Shown here: piece by piece, positions 1 to 13,757 of the stretch
How the letters are laid out: each line of letters starts with the position of its first letter
Position numbering within the stretch: the stretch's first letter is position 1
DNA from: Chrysomallon squamiferum
Taxonomy: Eukaryota > Mollusca > Gastropoda > Neomphalida > Peltospiridae
Assembly: GCA_012295275.1 (NCBI GenBank)
Contig: CM022679.1
Span: forward strand, 124,001-188,000
Reading direction: 5' to 3'
Length of the DNA: 64,000 bases
The notes under the pieces: model-generated
Told to the model about the DNA's origin: nothing
The model's database searches: none
What the model saw: the letters and a program-made list of their open reading frames with translations, nothing else
Program-made: the position numbers and the translations under genes

Positions 1-2880
1 TATTATTATTATAAATGTATTAATATTCACTAAGAACTAGAATTTTTGCGATATATATATATATATATATCTAAATATATTATCTTTTTCTTTTTAAAAC
101 TACAATACAATAATAAATGAAATGAAATAAAAATTTTAAAATAATAATAATTTAAAAAAAATATCCAAATAAAAGAATTTTAAGAAAATAATTGTTGTTA
201 AAAATAATATGAAAACAAAACTGTGTGAACAAAATTGATGAAAAACGTGACGTCATCAAACGTGAAAGATGTCAGTGGTGGCAACAGGTGTTGTTTTGTG
301 TTTGAGAAATCTCATTCAAGTGAACGATCAGCCGAATTAATCGATGGAAATTCACACCTTTAAAATTAGTAAAGAAATTCTTGTTCTAAAAGAAATATTT
401 TAATATTTATTGTTATTTTGTTGTAATATGTGTTAAATTAATTATGGTAGCCAGTGTTTTATTTCATCCATCCACTACTTTAGTTTTAAAAAATAGGGGT
501 AATGGCTGGAACAGGAATTATTTGGTGGATACACTGAAAAAGACTGATCTAGTAATAAGCCATGTTTTATGCAAGTTCTTTTTTAAAGTTTTTAAGTAAA
601 TAAGATAATAAATGAAATTAAATTGCCAAAGAATCATTTCTGTAATTTCATTCTGTAATTCAAAGAAATCAGAAGTCATTGATTTTCGATGTAAAAGAAG
701 CAATCTTTAAAAAAAAATTCTACTTTGTATTGCCCACGCAGACAGTGGCAAACATAAGCAAATAACAAAGGAGTTATTTTTCACTGGCGTATATGTAATT
801 AAGTAATTTGCCGTTAGGGATAAATGATAGCAGAAGACGAAAATATCCTCACGCGGAATAGGCAAGGACAAAATAATTATAGTTTTCTTGTATTGATCGT
901 CCGTGAGTCTGATAGCGATTAGCAACGAAAATAAAACAACTCGGCTTACATACACTCTCTCATCCGGTTTGTCACTTACTTATCGTGATCTGCGAAGGCT
1001 TTGCGTGGTGCGCCAGCATACGGAGGAATACAAACAAATAAATAAAACGAGAATATATAATATTAAAAGAAAATATTTGTTAAAAAAAATAGTTTGAGTA
1101 TTTATAATTTTGTTTCAGTGATGTGGGACATAAAATAATTCCTCAGTGCACAGTACTATTTTTCGTTCCAATCATTGCGTAATAAAATAATAATAATAAT
1201 AATAATAAAGAAATAAAGAAAAAAATGCACAAAACGCCTGATACCAATCAGCAATAAAACATGTTAAACAAATGTATTCATTAACAGCACGAGTATGACG
1301 CAATCAAAAACATTTTTTCTCTTACTACACTTTTTGTTTTATTAACTTTATTCTATACAGACTTCTTAATAAATCAGTTTTAAAAATTGTTTGATAATAA
1401 TAATAATAATAATAGCAGTAATGTCGCGCCCACTCAAGCCTGGTTGGAATGGTATAACTGTCTTTACATAACAATATTAATAAAATAATGAAGAAAAATG
1501 ACGAAAACGTAATGATCACACTGAAATCGCAGAATTCAAACAATTATACATTAGAACATAAAAAAAGAGCAATTTTAAAAAGCTTGTCGATTTCAGTATA
1601 TTAATCACATATGAATTTTAATTTATATTTTTTGTTGATAAAGTTACTGACAAAATATTAATATAAAAACATTTGTTGCTTTTAGTGTCAAGTAATTTAG
1701 AAATACCGAAGACTCAGTCATTTATAACTTTGCGCTCTAATAAAATGTGTTTTTTCATTTGTTCTATCACGTAAGTAGTCATACTATGAATCTTACTGAC
1801 ATAAATAAAATACCTTGCAGCTGGAAGTAGCTTTTTTGCTGCTGTAAGAATAAAACAGATTTTAAAATTTCATTTATTTAAACATCTCTCTAACACAGTG
1901 ATTGTTTAAAACTGCCGAGTCTAGGATCAATCCTGTCAGCGACATAATTTCTGTTCTCACTAGTTTTCCAAATGTTGTGGTATGCGCTGTCTGTATTTAA
2001 ATAAATATAAAAGATTTTGATGTCCTCTGTACACTAGTGATATCATTCAACAAAGTTTACACGTCTGACAGATGAATTATCAGTGAGTTGTGATCAAACA
2101 TACGTAGAATGAATTCATACACTTACCTACAATTCTTTTCATCTGCTTAAAAACGAAAAGAAAAACAAGCAAAAATGTTTCAACAGAACATTTTCTTTTA
2201 AAATGAAATCTTTAATTAATTTTTTTTAACTTCTTTTTGATATATGATTCGTTTATTTCTTTTTAAATTTCATTTCTGTTGTGTATACCGTTGAGCAGAT
2301 GTCTGTTTAGTTATCTTCACAAATCTTTTCAATAACATTTTTATATGGTTCATAGGATTTTTTTGATATACAAGACATTAAAAAATATAGATTTAAACTC
2401 TGCTGTTCTGGAGTCCATCTGCAAAGTTACTTAGCAAAGGTTGGATGTTTCCCTCACTGCTTCAGTTTGTGGTTCTAGTTTCTGGTTGAACAGATGTCAA
2501 CTAACTTGTCCTTCAGCTGCTTTTAATTTCTCATTACCATCCTGGACTGTTTCTTTCTTGGCTGTGAGGTCATCAGAATACAACCACAGTTCCTGATTTC
2601 ACAGCAGAACTGTGAACACAGTTCTCTCACTGAGTTTATATCTGATAATGGACACACCCTGTTTGTGAGATATAAACCAGCACATCTTGAAATCAGAGAT
2701 AAACTGTTTTGATTCACTTTCAAGTCCTTTTATTTGAAAACTGGGAATGATGCAATCATTCATTTAAAATTAAAAACACTATTATTTTACTGTACATTTG
2801 ACTTGGTCCCTGGTAAACTTTAAATATAAAAATAACAGATTTATTTCTGGTCTACAGCTCATGTTATGTTTAACAATACC
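1..2880. other. Gene-free left flank / possible LIG1 3' region
   Basis: Very AT-rich sequence with TA and AAT microsatellites (about 52-70, 1180-1210). Two less AT-rich islands stand out: 240-345, with a palindromic CRE, and 840-1030, with more CpG than its surroundings and a GTAAGT on the minus strand near 985. They could be promoter or 5' exon pieces of a gene to the left, but no open frame is recognisable. 2380-2730 is also less AT-rich and may be LIG1 3' UTR. Confidence 0.4.
248..255. promoter_or_regulatory. Palindromic CRE (TGACGTCA)
   Basis: A full 8-bp cAMP-response element sits in a short less AT-rich island. It may mark a promoter of an unseen neighbouring gene, but no transcript model supports this. 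Confidence 0.3.
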
Positions 2881-2883
2881 ACT

Positions 2884-2908
2884 TTTATTATTTAAAATAA
2901 TATTTATT
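2884..2908 (-). terminator. Candidate LIG1 poly(A) signals
   Basis: On the minus strand AATAAA hexamers occur at 2903-2908, touching the stop codon, and at 2884-2889. Such hexamers are common by chance in DNA this AT-rich, so the true 3' end is uncertain. Confidence 0.3.
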
Positions 2909-5900
2909 TAATAAAATTCTTCTTCAACATCAGTTTTGTTTGGTTTCTGATTTGAAATTTGCTGTTGATTTCTATACATATCAGCCACCTGGAAAATAAA
3001 ATTATTTTTACTAATATAATTATAACTTTAGAAAGTCTTTTTTAATTCTATCAACATAATTATAAACACAGATAGACTATTATCAACAAACATTTACAAA
3101 CAAGTCAAATACTAATATAAGAATACTTTATTTGCCTATGTAATTAACTAGTTCGAGTACTAGTTGGAACGTGAAATTGCAATGAGTCAAAATCTATAAC
3201 AGACTGTCTATCATTCAGATATCTTTTTTTGTATTCCAGAAAGATAAAAAATATTTAATATTTATACAAATTCCTCAACAAATTTCATTATAAAGAAAAT
3301 AGTAAATAAATAAAAAGTAATGATCAGTGTTTGTTCATTTGTTTTAGATAATAAAGATTTCAGTTCAGGATACAAAACTCACAGTACTAAAATTTATAAA
3401 ATGTTGTACCTGACAGATTTTAAACAAATAAAAATCATTTTGTACAAAACTGTAATTTTTCAGGGGTTAGTGTTTACCTGTGTTTTAAAATAATAAATAA
3501 ATACTTTGCATAAAAATGTAATTATTCATGTGTCAGTGTTTACCTGTGTCTTAAAATAATAAATAAAAATGTAGTATTCAGGTGTTAGTGTTTACCTGTG
3601 TTTTAAAATAATAAATAAATACTTTGCATAAAAATGTAGTATTCAGGTGTTAGTGTTTACCTGTGTCTTAAAATAATAAATACTTTGATTAAAAATGTAA
3701 TTATTCAGGTGTCAGTGTTTACCTGTGTTTTAAAATAATAAATAAAAATGTAGTATTCAGGTGTTAGTGTTTACCTGTGTTTTAAAATAATAAATAAAAA
3801 TGTAGTATTCAGGTGTTAGTGTTTACCTGTGTTTTAAAATAATAAATAAATACTTTGATTAAAAATGTAATTATTCAGGTGTCAGTGTTTACCTGTGCAG
3901 CAGATGTTGCCTGTTCAGGTTTCTTGTCTTCACGAACTCGCAGGAAACGAGGGAATCTGAGAGAAATTCCTTTCTCTGGATCAACCTACAAACATCATCA
4001 ATTTAAACTTATTAAAACTAGTTAAACCAAAAACATCAGATCAAAAGAAATTAAAAACTAGTCAGAGGAAACCAATCAAGTAAATTAAATAAAAAAATAT
4101 TACTTATTAAAACTTCAAAAAGACAAAACGTAAAGATTTTAACTGTAACAAAGACGCACCAGTCCACATGCTGCTTTGTGAGTGGGAGAAATGGAGAGGT
4201 CTGCCACTTTGATCTCCCACACTTGAACAGGTTCAAACCAGTGATCTGGCTGCACAGTGCTGTCGTACTGGTAGTATCCCTTCGCTCTATCTACCACGTG
4301 ATCCTTAAAAAACTTTGTGTGTGTTTCAAGTACGTCGTCTGTGAATCCAGTTCCAATCTAAAATTAAATTTATGTTTTTATTAAAAAAAAAAAACATATG
4401 GTATGCCATGTTATTTCCTTGGTGAATTGTGTTCTGAACTAACATTATATCTTAGTCAACTCTCCCTATTACATCACATGCAACATGATTACAACAAATT
4501 CATTTCTAAATTTGGATTCAATCTAAAATTAAATCAATATTTTTGTTCACATATATAAATAAATTATATCATCATATTATATTAAAGTAACTTTAATATT
4601 TTATCTTTCAATCTGAATCAACTTAAAATAAAATTAATATTTTAAATTTAAATATTTTCTAACATGAAGAAATCATTTTATAAAACTTTGTCTTTTGTCC
4701 ATCTAGTGAAAGTATAAATATAAACCATAATTCAGAAAATAAATAAATTAAAAAAATATAAGAAGAAAGAGAAGAATAAAAAAATAAAAAAAAAATAAGT
4801 AAAAATAATAAATGTTGTACTTTGCAGATAGACTGGAATTCTTCATTATCTTCATCATAACACGCCAACAGAAATCCACCATATCCACCAGTTCTTTTAC
4901 CTGCGCCCAGGTATCCCCCAATAGGAACCACATCCAGAGTGTCCCCCACCCCATCCAGGTAATCCTTCTTCAACTGTCAATAAATAATCACTTACAAAAA
5001 CAACTTATCAGTTTATATTTTCAACATAAATAACATTTTTCAAATAAAAAAATAGAATATACTTAACACAGATGAAACAAATTTTCTCTATTTTTATGTA
5101 TGAAATGATTTTACAGCAACAAAAGTGAGACGTTACCTTCAGCCAGTTGTGTGATCTCTTAGCTATTTCATACGTAGCATCAACATCCAGCGTCTTCACC
5201 ATCAGCCCTTCACAGTTACCTGTGTGTTTAAATTATCTACTGTCATTTATTTTTAACAAAGATTTGTTGACAGTAACACATAAAACAACTACTTAAAAAT
5301 ATTAGATTGTTATTATTATTTTTATCTTTTTATTAATAAAAAAGAAAATCATGTCAATCTGACACCTATTATAAATGTAGCATTATAACAGAACTGAAAT
5401 ATGTTTTTAAATATTCACTTACCTTTAATTGACTCCTCAAGGAACTCCTCTATCAACTCAGTATTTGAAGTTACCATTGACTTTGCAAACACAAACTGAC
5501 CTTCGACCTCTTGGAAGTTTTCTCTTAGCAGACGGCGACGTTCACGGAACGGCTTCTTCACCAGTGACTCGCCATTGAGATAAAGTAGATCAAATACGTA
5601 AATACACACCTGTACTTTTATATCTCCAACAGCAGCGTCCTGAAACACACACACTTGTACTTTTACAGCTCATATAAATGACAGAAAGACTTAAAGTTAC
5701 ATATATATAAAATTTTAAATAAATGTTACAGATAAAATTAGAAATGAAAAAAAAAAAACTAAAATTTACTTTTCTTTTTCTTGTAGACAACACTTGGAAA
5801 GGTAGAATTTGTTTGTTTTCCAAACATACAGAAATGTACAGAAATAACTAAAATTTACTTTTCTTTTTCTTGTAGACAACACTTGGAAAGGTAGAATTTG

Positions 5901-8900
5901 TTTGTTTTGCTCGTCCCAGGCGACGGCCTCTGAATCGAGGACGCACGACGTCACTGCGTCTGTGATGGCGTTGGGCATTCGCTTGATGATGTCGGGATAT
6001 TTTGATGTGTTGTCCTCCGAGTTCCTGCTGTAAATGTGAATCTTACCCGACTTCAGCACATGAATCTACAATAAAAAATTTAAATTTTTAAATTTTTAAA
6101 TGCATTTTGGTTATAAGCTGTATTACATTCCAAATGTGTCTTAAACAACTACAGATCTTTATTATTAAAAAACATTTAACAAAAATTACAAAATATTTAA
6201 GTGAAAATATTAAAACTTGACATGAGTAAATTTTGATTATTTCTGGCTTGTGTCAGTTACTGACTCTCAGGTGACTTGTAACATGCACAGAGTTTGTCAG
6301 AAACAAGAAACAATTCAACTGTCCTCCATCAAGGACTGATCCTGTGAACATGACACAGAGAAGTGCACACAGTATTTCAGAGACAAGAAACAACTCAGGT
6401 GTTAACCATGAAGGATTGATTCTACGAATTTCAGAGCTTACCTGAGCTCTTTCCCCATCATATTTGTATTCACAGGTAAACTCCATGTTTTCAAATCTGC
6501 GCAACACCTCACTGACACCCTTTGTAGGGTGAGCCAACATTGGTTTTAGTGGTATTCCTGCAACAACACAACTTCAGTAAAACAAAGTTTATCACAATTA
6601 CAACACTGCTTATACTGACATTCAAAACAATTCACTTTTTTAGAACATCTTTTATTATATTTTTTTTAAAATGAAAATAAAGTTGATCAAAAATATCAGA
6701 TACTAGCTGCTAATTTACTAAAAATGAAATGTGTTTACTTTCTTGACAAAAACAAATTTAAAATGCAAATATGTCAAAAATAAATACCTATGTACGAGGC
6801 AAAAAATAAAGTTATAGCCTAAGTTTATTATAGAGTAAAACATTGACAGGTGTGACATCTCACCTGGTGTCAGTTTACAATGTACAGGTAACTGATGTAA
6901 ACCTTCTTTTAGAAGAACTGGGATGATAACGTCATAGTTTGGTAGTTCACTGTGTAGCACAGAACAAAAAATATTTTTATATACAAATGTAAAAAAAATA
7001 TTTTTTTCTAATAAATAATACAAAATAAACAAAGATTAAATTGTAATATCACTATTTAATATTAAGTTGTAAAGTTGTTTGATTGGCTTCTTTTAAGTTA
7101 TTAAATATATATATTTTTGTTTAAAAACAACAAATAAATAATTAAACACTTATATTAATAAATGAGGTATCAGTTTTCACCTCTGAGGCTGTAACACTAA
7201 AAGTATCAGCTATGGTAGACAGTAAGTATCCTGGCATTGTAAACACCAGAGACTCTGATGTAACTCAGTGTGACTTCTAAACCAGTCACTATGGAAACAA
7301 GGAATATGAAGAGATTAACTAACCAATATGTAGTTTTAACTATCAAAGCAGCTTCATCCAGTTTCTTCTTCAGAATCTCTGCAGACAAACCTTTTCCTGC
7401 ATCCAGTATTTCTGGTGGAAACTCTGTAAATTTGAAATACAACAATAAAATTTAATATATCCTGTAAGAAGTAATTAAAATATATAAACAGCTATTTAAT
7501 TACTACTGCAGATGTAAATAACATTCTCAAAAATTGGTTAATTCTTAATAAGCAGGAATATTGTACTTCACAGTGAAGCAGTAATGAATTACATATACAA
7601 AAATAAAATATTTCTTAAACTTTTATGAAAAACCAATGATCAAAACAAATAAAGGGAGATAAGTCTTCCATGTCTGTTAAACTCGGGGAGAATTGAGAAG
7701 AGTACTTTGTTATTTTACAAAAACTGTAACTGTGTGAAGAAGATAACTGTAGTTAAATGATAAAAGAGACCTTGCTGTGGTGGTGTGAGAAACGCAGCGT
7801 TGCCGAGGGCAGCAAGGACAGACTGCTCCGCGAGTCCGATACGAAGTTTACCTCCCAAACACCTGATCAGGTAGCGAGCCTCACACTGTCTACACGCAAC
7901 AAACAGCCCCTTTATTTTATCTATCTTCTTGTTCATCACCTGCAACAACAAACAACCCTTTATTTTATCTATCTTCGTGTTCATCACCTGCAGCAACAAA
8001 CAACCCTTTATTTTATCTATCTTCTTGTTCATCACCTGCAACAACAAACAACCCTTTATTTTATCTATCTTCTTGTTCATCACCTGCAACAACAAACAAC
8101 CCCTTTATTTTATCTATCTTCTTGTTCATCACCTGCAACATAAAACAACACTTTATTTTATCTATCTTCTTGTTCATCACCTGCAACATAAAACAATTCA
8201 CTTACACAAAAATGATTACAGGAATAGTAAATATCAAAGCAAGTGACTTGAGAAGTATTGATCATGTGGCCCTGTGATTCTCAGGTAATTACATTAAAAT
8301 ACAGACCCCTCTTTGTGTAACAGTCACAGGAAATAACTACTCTTACCTCAGACGACTTTCACATCTCACGTCACAGGTTCAAATCACCACAATTACAAGT
8401 TTAAACAAGAAATTTAGAACAATGTCAGTTTCAGTGAATAATAACGATTAAGCAAAACAAACAAATGGTTGTATTTTATATTTCAAATCCTCATAGCATA
8501 ACATTCACTACCTGTATTATTAAAGAAGATTTCTATTGTTATAAAAATATAAATGTGACATATAAAAATACAAAACAGAAGTAAACTTTTCTATATTTAA
8601 AATGTGCACACTTACAGAGTTCCCACTCATACAAGCAATTTCTTTAAGTCGTACAAACACTGTGCACACCGTCAGCTTGGCAGGGGTGAACATCGTTGTC
8701 TGGTTACTGCGACTACTCTGTAAAAGAGTAAACAGATTTTGACTAATATGATAGTGTTCTAACATCAGATTTTGTTTGTCTTGTTCAGTCATTCACCAAG
8801 GAAATGGGAAAGTAAGGTAAGATAACTATACATTTCAGATCAGTGCCGTATTAACCATGGCCGGGTTCCCAGGTTTTACAAATCTTGTCTTGTCTGTTCT

Positions 8901-9093
8901 ACAGTATTTCACTTCACTGCAGCAGGCAACTGTGACATAGCAGAAGAAAAAAAAGGATGAGATCCATTTGAAAAAATAAGGCAGTATTCCTTTACAGTAA
9001 TTATAGTCCCCTCCCTTTTACTCTTATCAATTTGACCCTAATTTTATTTATTAAGTATGATAAAATAAATAAACTATTACAAAATTTAATATA

Positions 9094-9152
<59 letters not shown>

Positions 9153-10568
9153 AATAATTACAAAAACAAAAACACAAATAAACGGAATTTGAACACGAAA
9201 CTGAATAGTGTAACTTGGTGCGGAAACTTGAGTGTCTCACACATCAATTCTATCTTGACAGAATTCAATATTCTCAGCCGAGTATTGAGGTGATGTTAAC
9301 TGTACCCAGCATCACACTGGTATCACTGTGATGCACACACTGATGTTTTAATCAAATCTGATTTTTCACAAGAGTTTTCTTATTACAATTTTTTTTTATA
9401 TATTTAATTGAAGTTTAGGTCTACTTGTTGTGCACATCCAGTGGTTGTATTTGACTGAAAGAGCTATTTGTTATAATCTGTTTAATAATTCATAATGTAA
9501 TAAATGAGGAATAAAACAAACAAAAAACATTTACAATAAATAATAATAAATAAATAAATAAATAAATAAATATAAATCAAGAAAAAAAAAGAAAGAATGA
9601 ATACAAAAAAAAGGATAATAATAATAGTATCGTAAAAAATAAAATATATAAATAAAAGATAATTCTAAAATATTAATAAAATATAGCAATTTAAAAAGAA
9701 AAGTAAATAAAAGGATGAAAATAAATTAATTACACAGATTTACTGCCTCCAGTGAAGTCTGGAAATGAAGAAATGCGTGATGATTATCTGCTGATGTGAA
9801 TTTCACTCAGTCTTTATTGATTGGTCAGGCCTTGCTGAGCCAGACACAGTCTGTGCTGTCATATTTGTGTGATTACTTCACACAGGAGTCTTTACTGGGA
9901 TCATTTTTAAAGTGATTGAGAGAAGATTGAATGACTGTTGATATGGTGATAAACAAACTCACTGAGAAAAAACAGCAAGAAGCACTGAAAGAATTAAAGC
10001 CAGAGAGAGAGAGAGAGAAATAGATTGAGGGATGTGATGAAAGATTGAGAGAAGGAAACAGACCTAGATGGAAAAATAAAGGGAGAGAGAAATAAAACTA
10101 TTTAAAATCATCTTACCTCAGCCACTAGCCCTAAATCACCTTTTTCCTTAGCATCAATTTTTATTTTCTCCAAGCTGCGACCTTCACAATAAATAATTTA
10201 ATTATTTATCAATGTGTTATTAAATATAAATTCTTACAGTGAATGTACATACAATCAGAAATTAATAATTTATTTTCTAATATGTTTTATTTCTCAGAGA
10301 AGAAAGTCTTACAGAATTGATGGGAGCTGCAATGGCTCACAGGATCCAGTCTATCACTGTGTTATTTCCCGTTCCACTAGTAACAGCTGACAGCCAGTTT
10401 CTTTATGGCCTATGGAAGTGCTTTAAAAAGGAGACTTTGCTGCTGAATAGTTCAGATGACAATAAAAGATTTCATCTCATCACATTTCATCATCACATGA
10501 ATGATTTCTATCAGTTTGAACTTATAACAAACAAAAAACATCTGCATGTCTTAAAGCATTATGAAAAA

Positions 10569-10600
<32 letters not shown>

Positions 10601-13600
10601 GAAAGATTTAAAAAAAAAAAAATAATTAAACTGTGTTTAATTACCTGTGGCCTGTGCTACAGCTCTCATCATGATTGTCTCCCCTATTCCTAGTTCGACA
10701 CCTGCATAATCAGGAGCCAGCTTGTTCAAACACAAATACACACACTGTAACAGATCAGCAGGGGAGAGAACCACAACTGAACGAAAGAAATTAGACAGAA
10801 TTCTAATCATCTCTAACCTGAAAAACAAATAAGTAATAATAATCAATAATAATGTATTATGATTGCTTTTAAGCATTAAACACGAACTTTCATTTATAAA
10901 AAAAATGATTTCTTTTTTTAATTGTTTTAACACAATGTTGTCTTTGCTATTAATAATACTAAACAACTGACTTTAATCAGGTGTATTATAATCATTAAAT
11001 AAGGATACAATACCTGGCTGATGTGTTTTCAATACACTGAAATGTTTTTGAAAGAGCCAAGTAAGGAACTCTGTAAAACAAAAGTTAATCATTTTTGTGT
11101 TTTCAATCAGATAATAATTAAAGTAAGACAGATAATAATTAAAGAAAGTGTTTTAATTCAAGTAAATTTTTTAAGAATCATTTAAAGTGAGAACAAAAAT
11201 ATAATATTAAGGTTAATAAAGATGAAACACTGCTTATATTTACTTTGTTAAAGTATTTCTGGTGAGAACGTAAATAAAGTGTTTGTATTAGCTGTAAAAC
11301 TGTCTTTATTACAGCAATGTTTATTAAATTTAAAATGTGACAAATGTGACAAAAGAAGATATTTTGTTTACTAACTTGATGAATATTTATTACTAAATTT
11401 TTCTATTTCTTTTTTAAATTGTTTCATATTAAAATATAATATATTAATCATTAATGCATTAATTTACATAAATACTTACTTCTCCTTAACTTTCCAGCAT
11501 GCATCATCAATGGGGTGATACTTAGTTTTACCAGGATCATACAAAGTGTCTGCCACAGTTTTCTTACCACTGAAACATAAAACTGAAAATTACTCACTGA
11601 AATAATTATAGGGAATCAAAAATGGGTGCATGGCAAAAATATCAGTTGGATTTTGTTTTAGAAATAGTAATAATAATCATAAAATTAAAAATGTAAAAAT
11701 CAGTTGTCAGCCTCTTCTGTGATTTGAATTGAAAAAGTCTCAATACTGTCACTTGTATAATAATGTCTTCAGATGTTTGTTGACAAGTTCTGAGATGTTT
11801 TATCTTTAACTAATATTTTAACACACCAAGAGACAGGATGGGCTTCATGTGATACTTTATCTGACACTTATTATGTAGATTCTCTATGCTGTATGTAGGC
11901 GTGTGATATTATCACATGCTATTTGTCTACAAATCTAAAATCTCCAACAAACATGAAGGAATTTTCTGTTAATGAAGAGTTGTTTTAAATGATCAATAAT
12001 ACTTGAAAGGATAAAGATGACTGATAACAGCTAATGTCACTGTCAATAGAAAAAAAAAAAAAAAAAATTAAAAGAGGAAATCCTGTCAATGAAAAGCATG
12101 TTTTTTTTAAGATGTGTGCAGACCAAATCAGCGCAGAGCACAGCACATCTGTTGTGTGAGGCTGCTGTGGATGCCAACACTGGGTGACAAATGTTTGATG
12201 TGTTAATTGGTTCATTGCGGTGCTTCATATTATGTGGCCCTGCTAATTCGTTCATGGTGGAACTTCACTGAGGAAACAATGGCAGCAGACAAAGAAATGA
12301 GATTTTAACTGTTTGTTAGAGCAGACGACATATTGATTGTTCTCAGACAAATGACATCACTGAAAAGCCTGTTTGAAAACAAAGAAAATGGCTAACAATG
12401 AGATATTTAGTTTTTAAAAATAATATTGTCAAAAAGTTGGTTTGCAGTTTCAGAAAGCAGAAGACCAATTCCAGTCTGCATAAATGTGTCAAATAAATAG
12501 AATAATAATAGTAATAATATATGTGTAAGTGGTTTTGTTGTTGTTGTATTTTTTTGGGGGGAAGGGGTATTTTTGTGTTTCTTTAATCATTTTCTTCATT
12601 TCCCCCCCCCCTAAATACTGCTGCTGTTCTTTTCACAAGTCTGCCATCCCAGAGCTTGTTTACTGACATATCTAAGTTTTTTTTCAGATTATTATATACC
12701 TGTCTATAAGGTTTACTTTTTAAAATCAAATCTATGAAGTAAGTATTTGATAACATTAAAGAATTAAATTATGTAGTCATTATATTTCACTTGTCATTTT
12801 ATTAAAACAGATCTCTTTTTCCCAGAAACAATCAGTATGATCTGAAATAAATCTGCCAGTGATATTAAACATGTTGTTTCTGTCCACATTTTCTAATTCC
12901 CTCAGTAAACAAGCAAACCATCTCACATTGCAGACGTGAAGCGAGATGCACTGGAGAATCACCACGGTAACTTAATGAGAGTCATGAAGAGAAATTTCTT
13001 TAAGATTTCACGCCAGTAATTACTGATGATAAGACTAATCCCCCCAGTGGTCTTATCCAGCCAGCCGTCAGCTAAATAAACCAATCAAGCGGCTGACGCT
13101 GACTGCAAGCGCGCGGGCTGCGTGTGACGTGAGCGATGCTGTTAAAAAACCAGGAACGACTCTGGAGGAGGTGTGTGTGAAACTTATTCAATGATAAAAC
13201 AAATTTCACATCAAGTAAGTAACACTTTCACTTTTTTATACTGCTCACTTTTTATTTATAGCTGTTTTTCAAATATTTTATTTAAAAAAAATAAAAAAAT
13301 AAAAAGATCAATTAATTTTTTTTATATCTTTAATGAATAAAAACTTCATTATTAACAATTCTTTTTTTTAATGCATTCATTTGTGTTTTTTATTTTAATT
13401 TTATAATGACTTTATTATTTATTCTCGTTACAAGTTTTTGAAACTAATAAAGCTTTAAATGAATAAAATTATTTGAAATTAAAACTATTATAAATTATTT
13501 GGAAATACTTAGAATATAAAATTCATAAACAAAATGTTCTATATGTACCGAAGTATTAAATAAATAAATGTGGTATGTAAATCAATTATCAAAATTAATA

Positions 13601-13706
13601 AACGCATACACACAAATAAATTTTCATTAGAAAAAATTTAAACATGTTTATTTTTTTAATTATTTTAATTGGAGGTGATTTCTGGATTAACAATACCAAA
13701 GACAAA

Positions 13707-13757
<51 letters not shown>

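Noticed and set aside
707-955. 82-residue minus-strand open frame
   Set aside because: No recognisable motif; composition fits a chance frame in a less AT-rich island.
7757-8246. Plus-strand open frames with HHLQQQT/YLL repeats
   Set aside because: Shadow of the LIG1 exon 15 junction array on the other strand.
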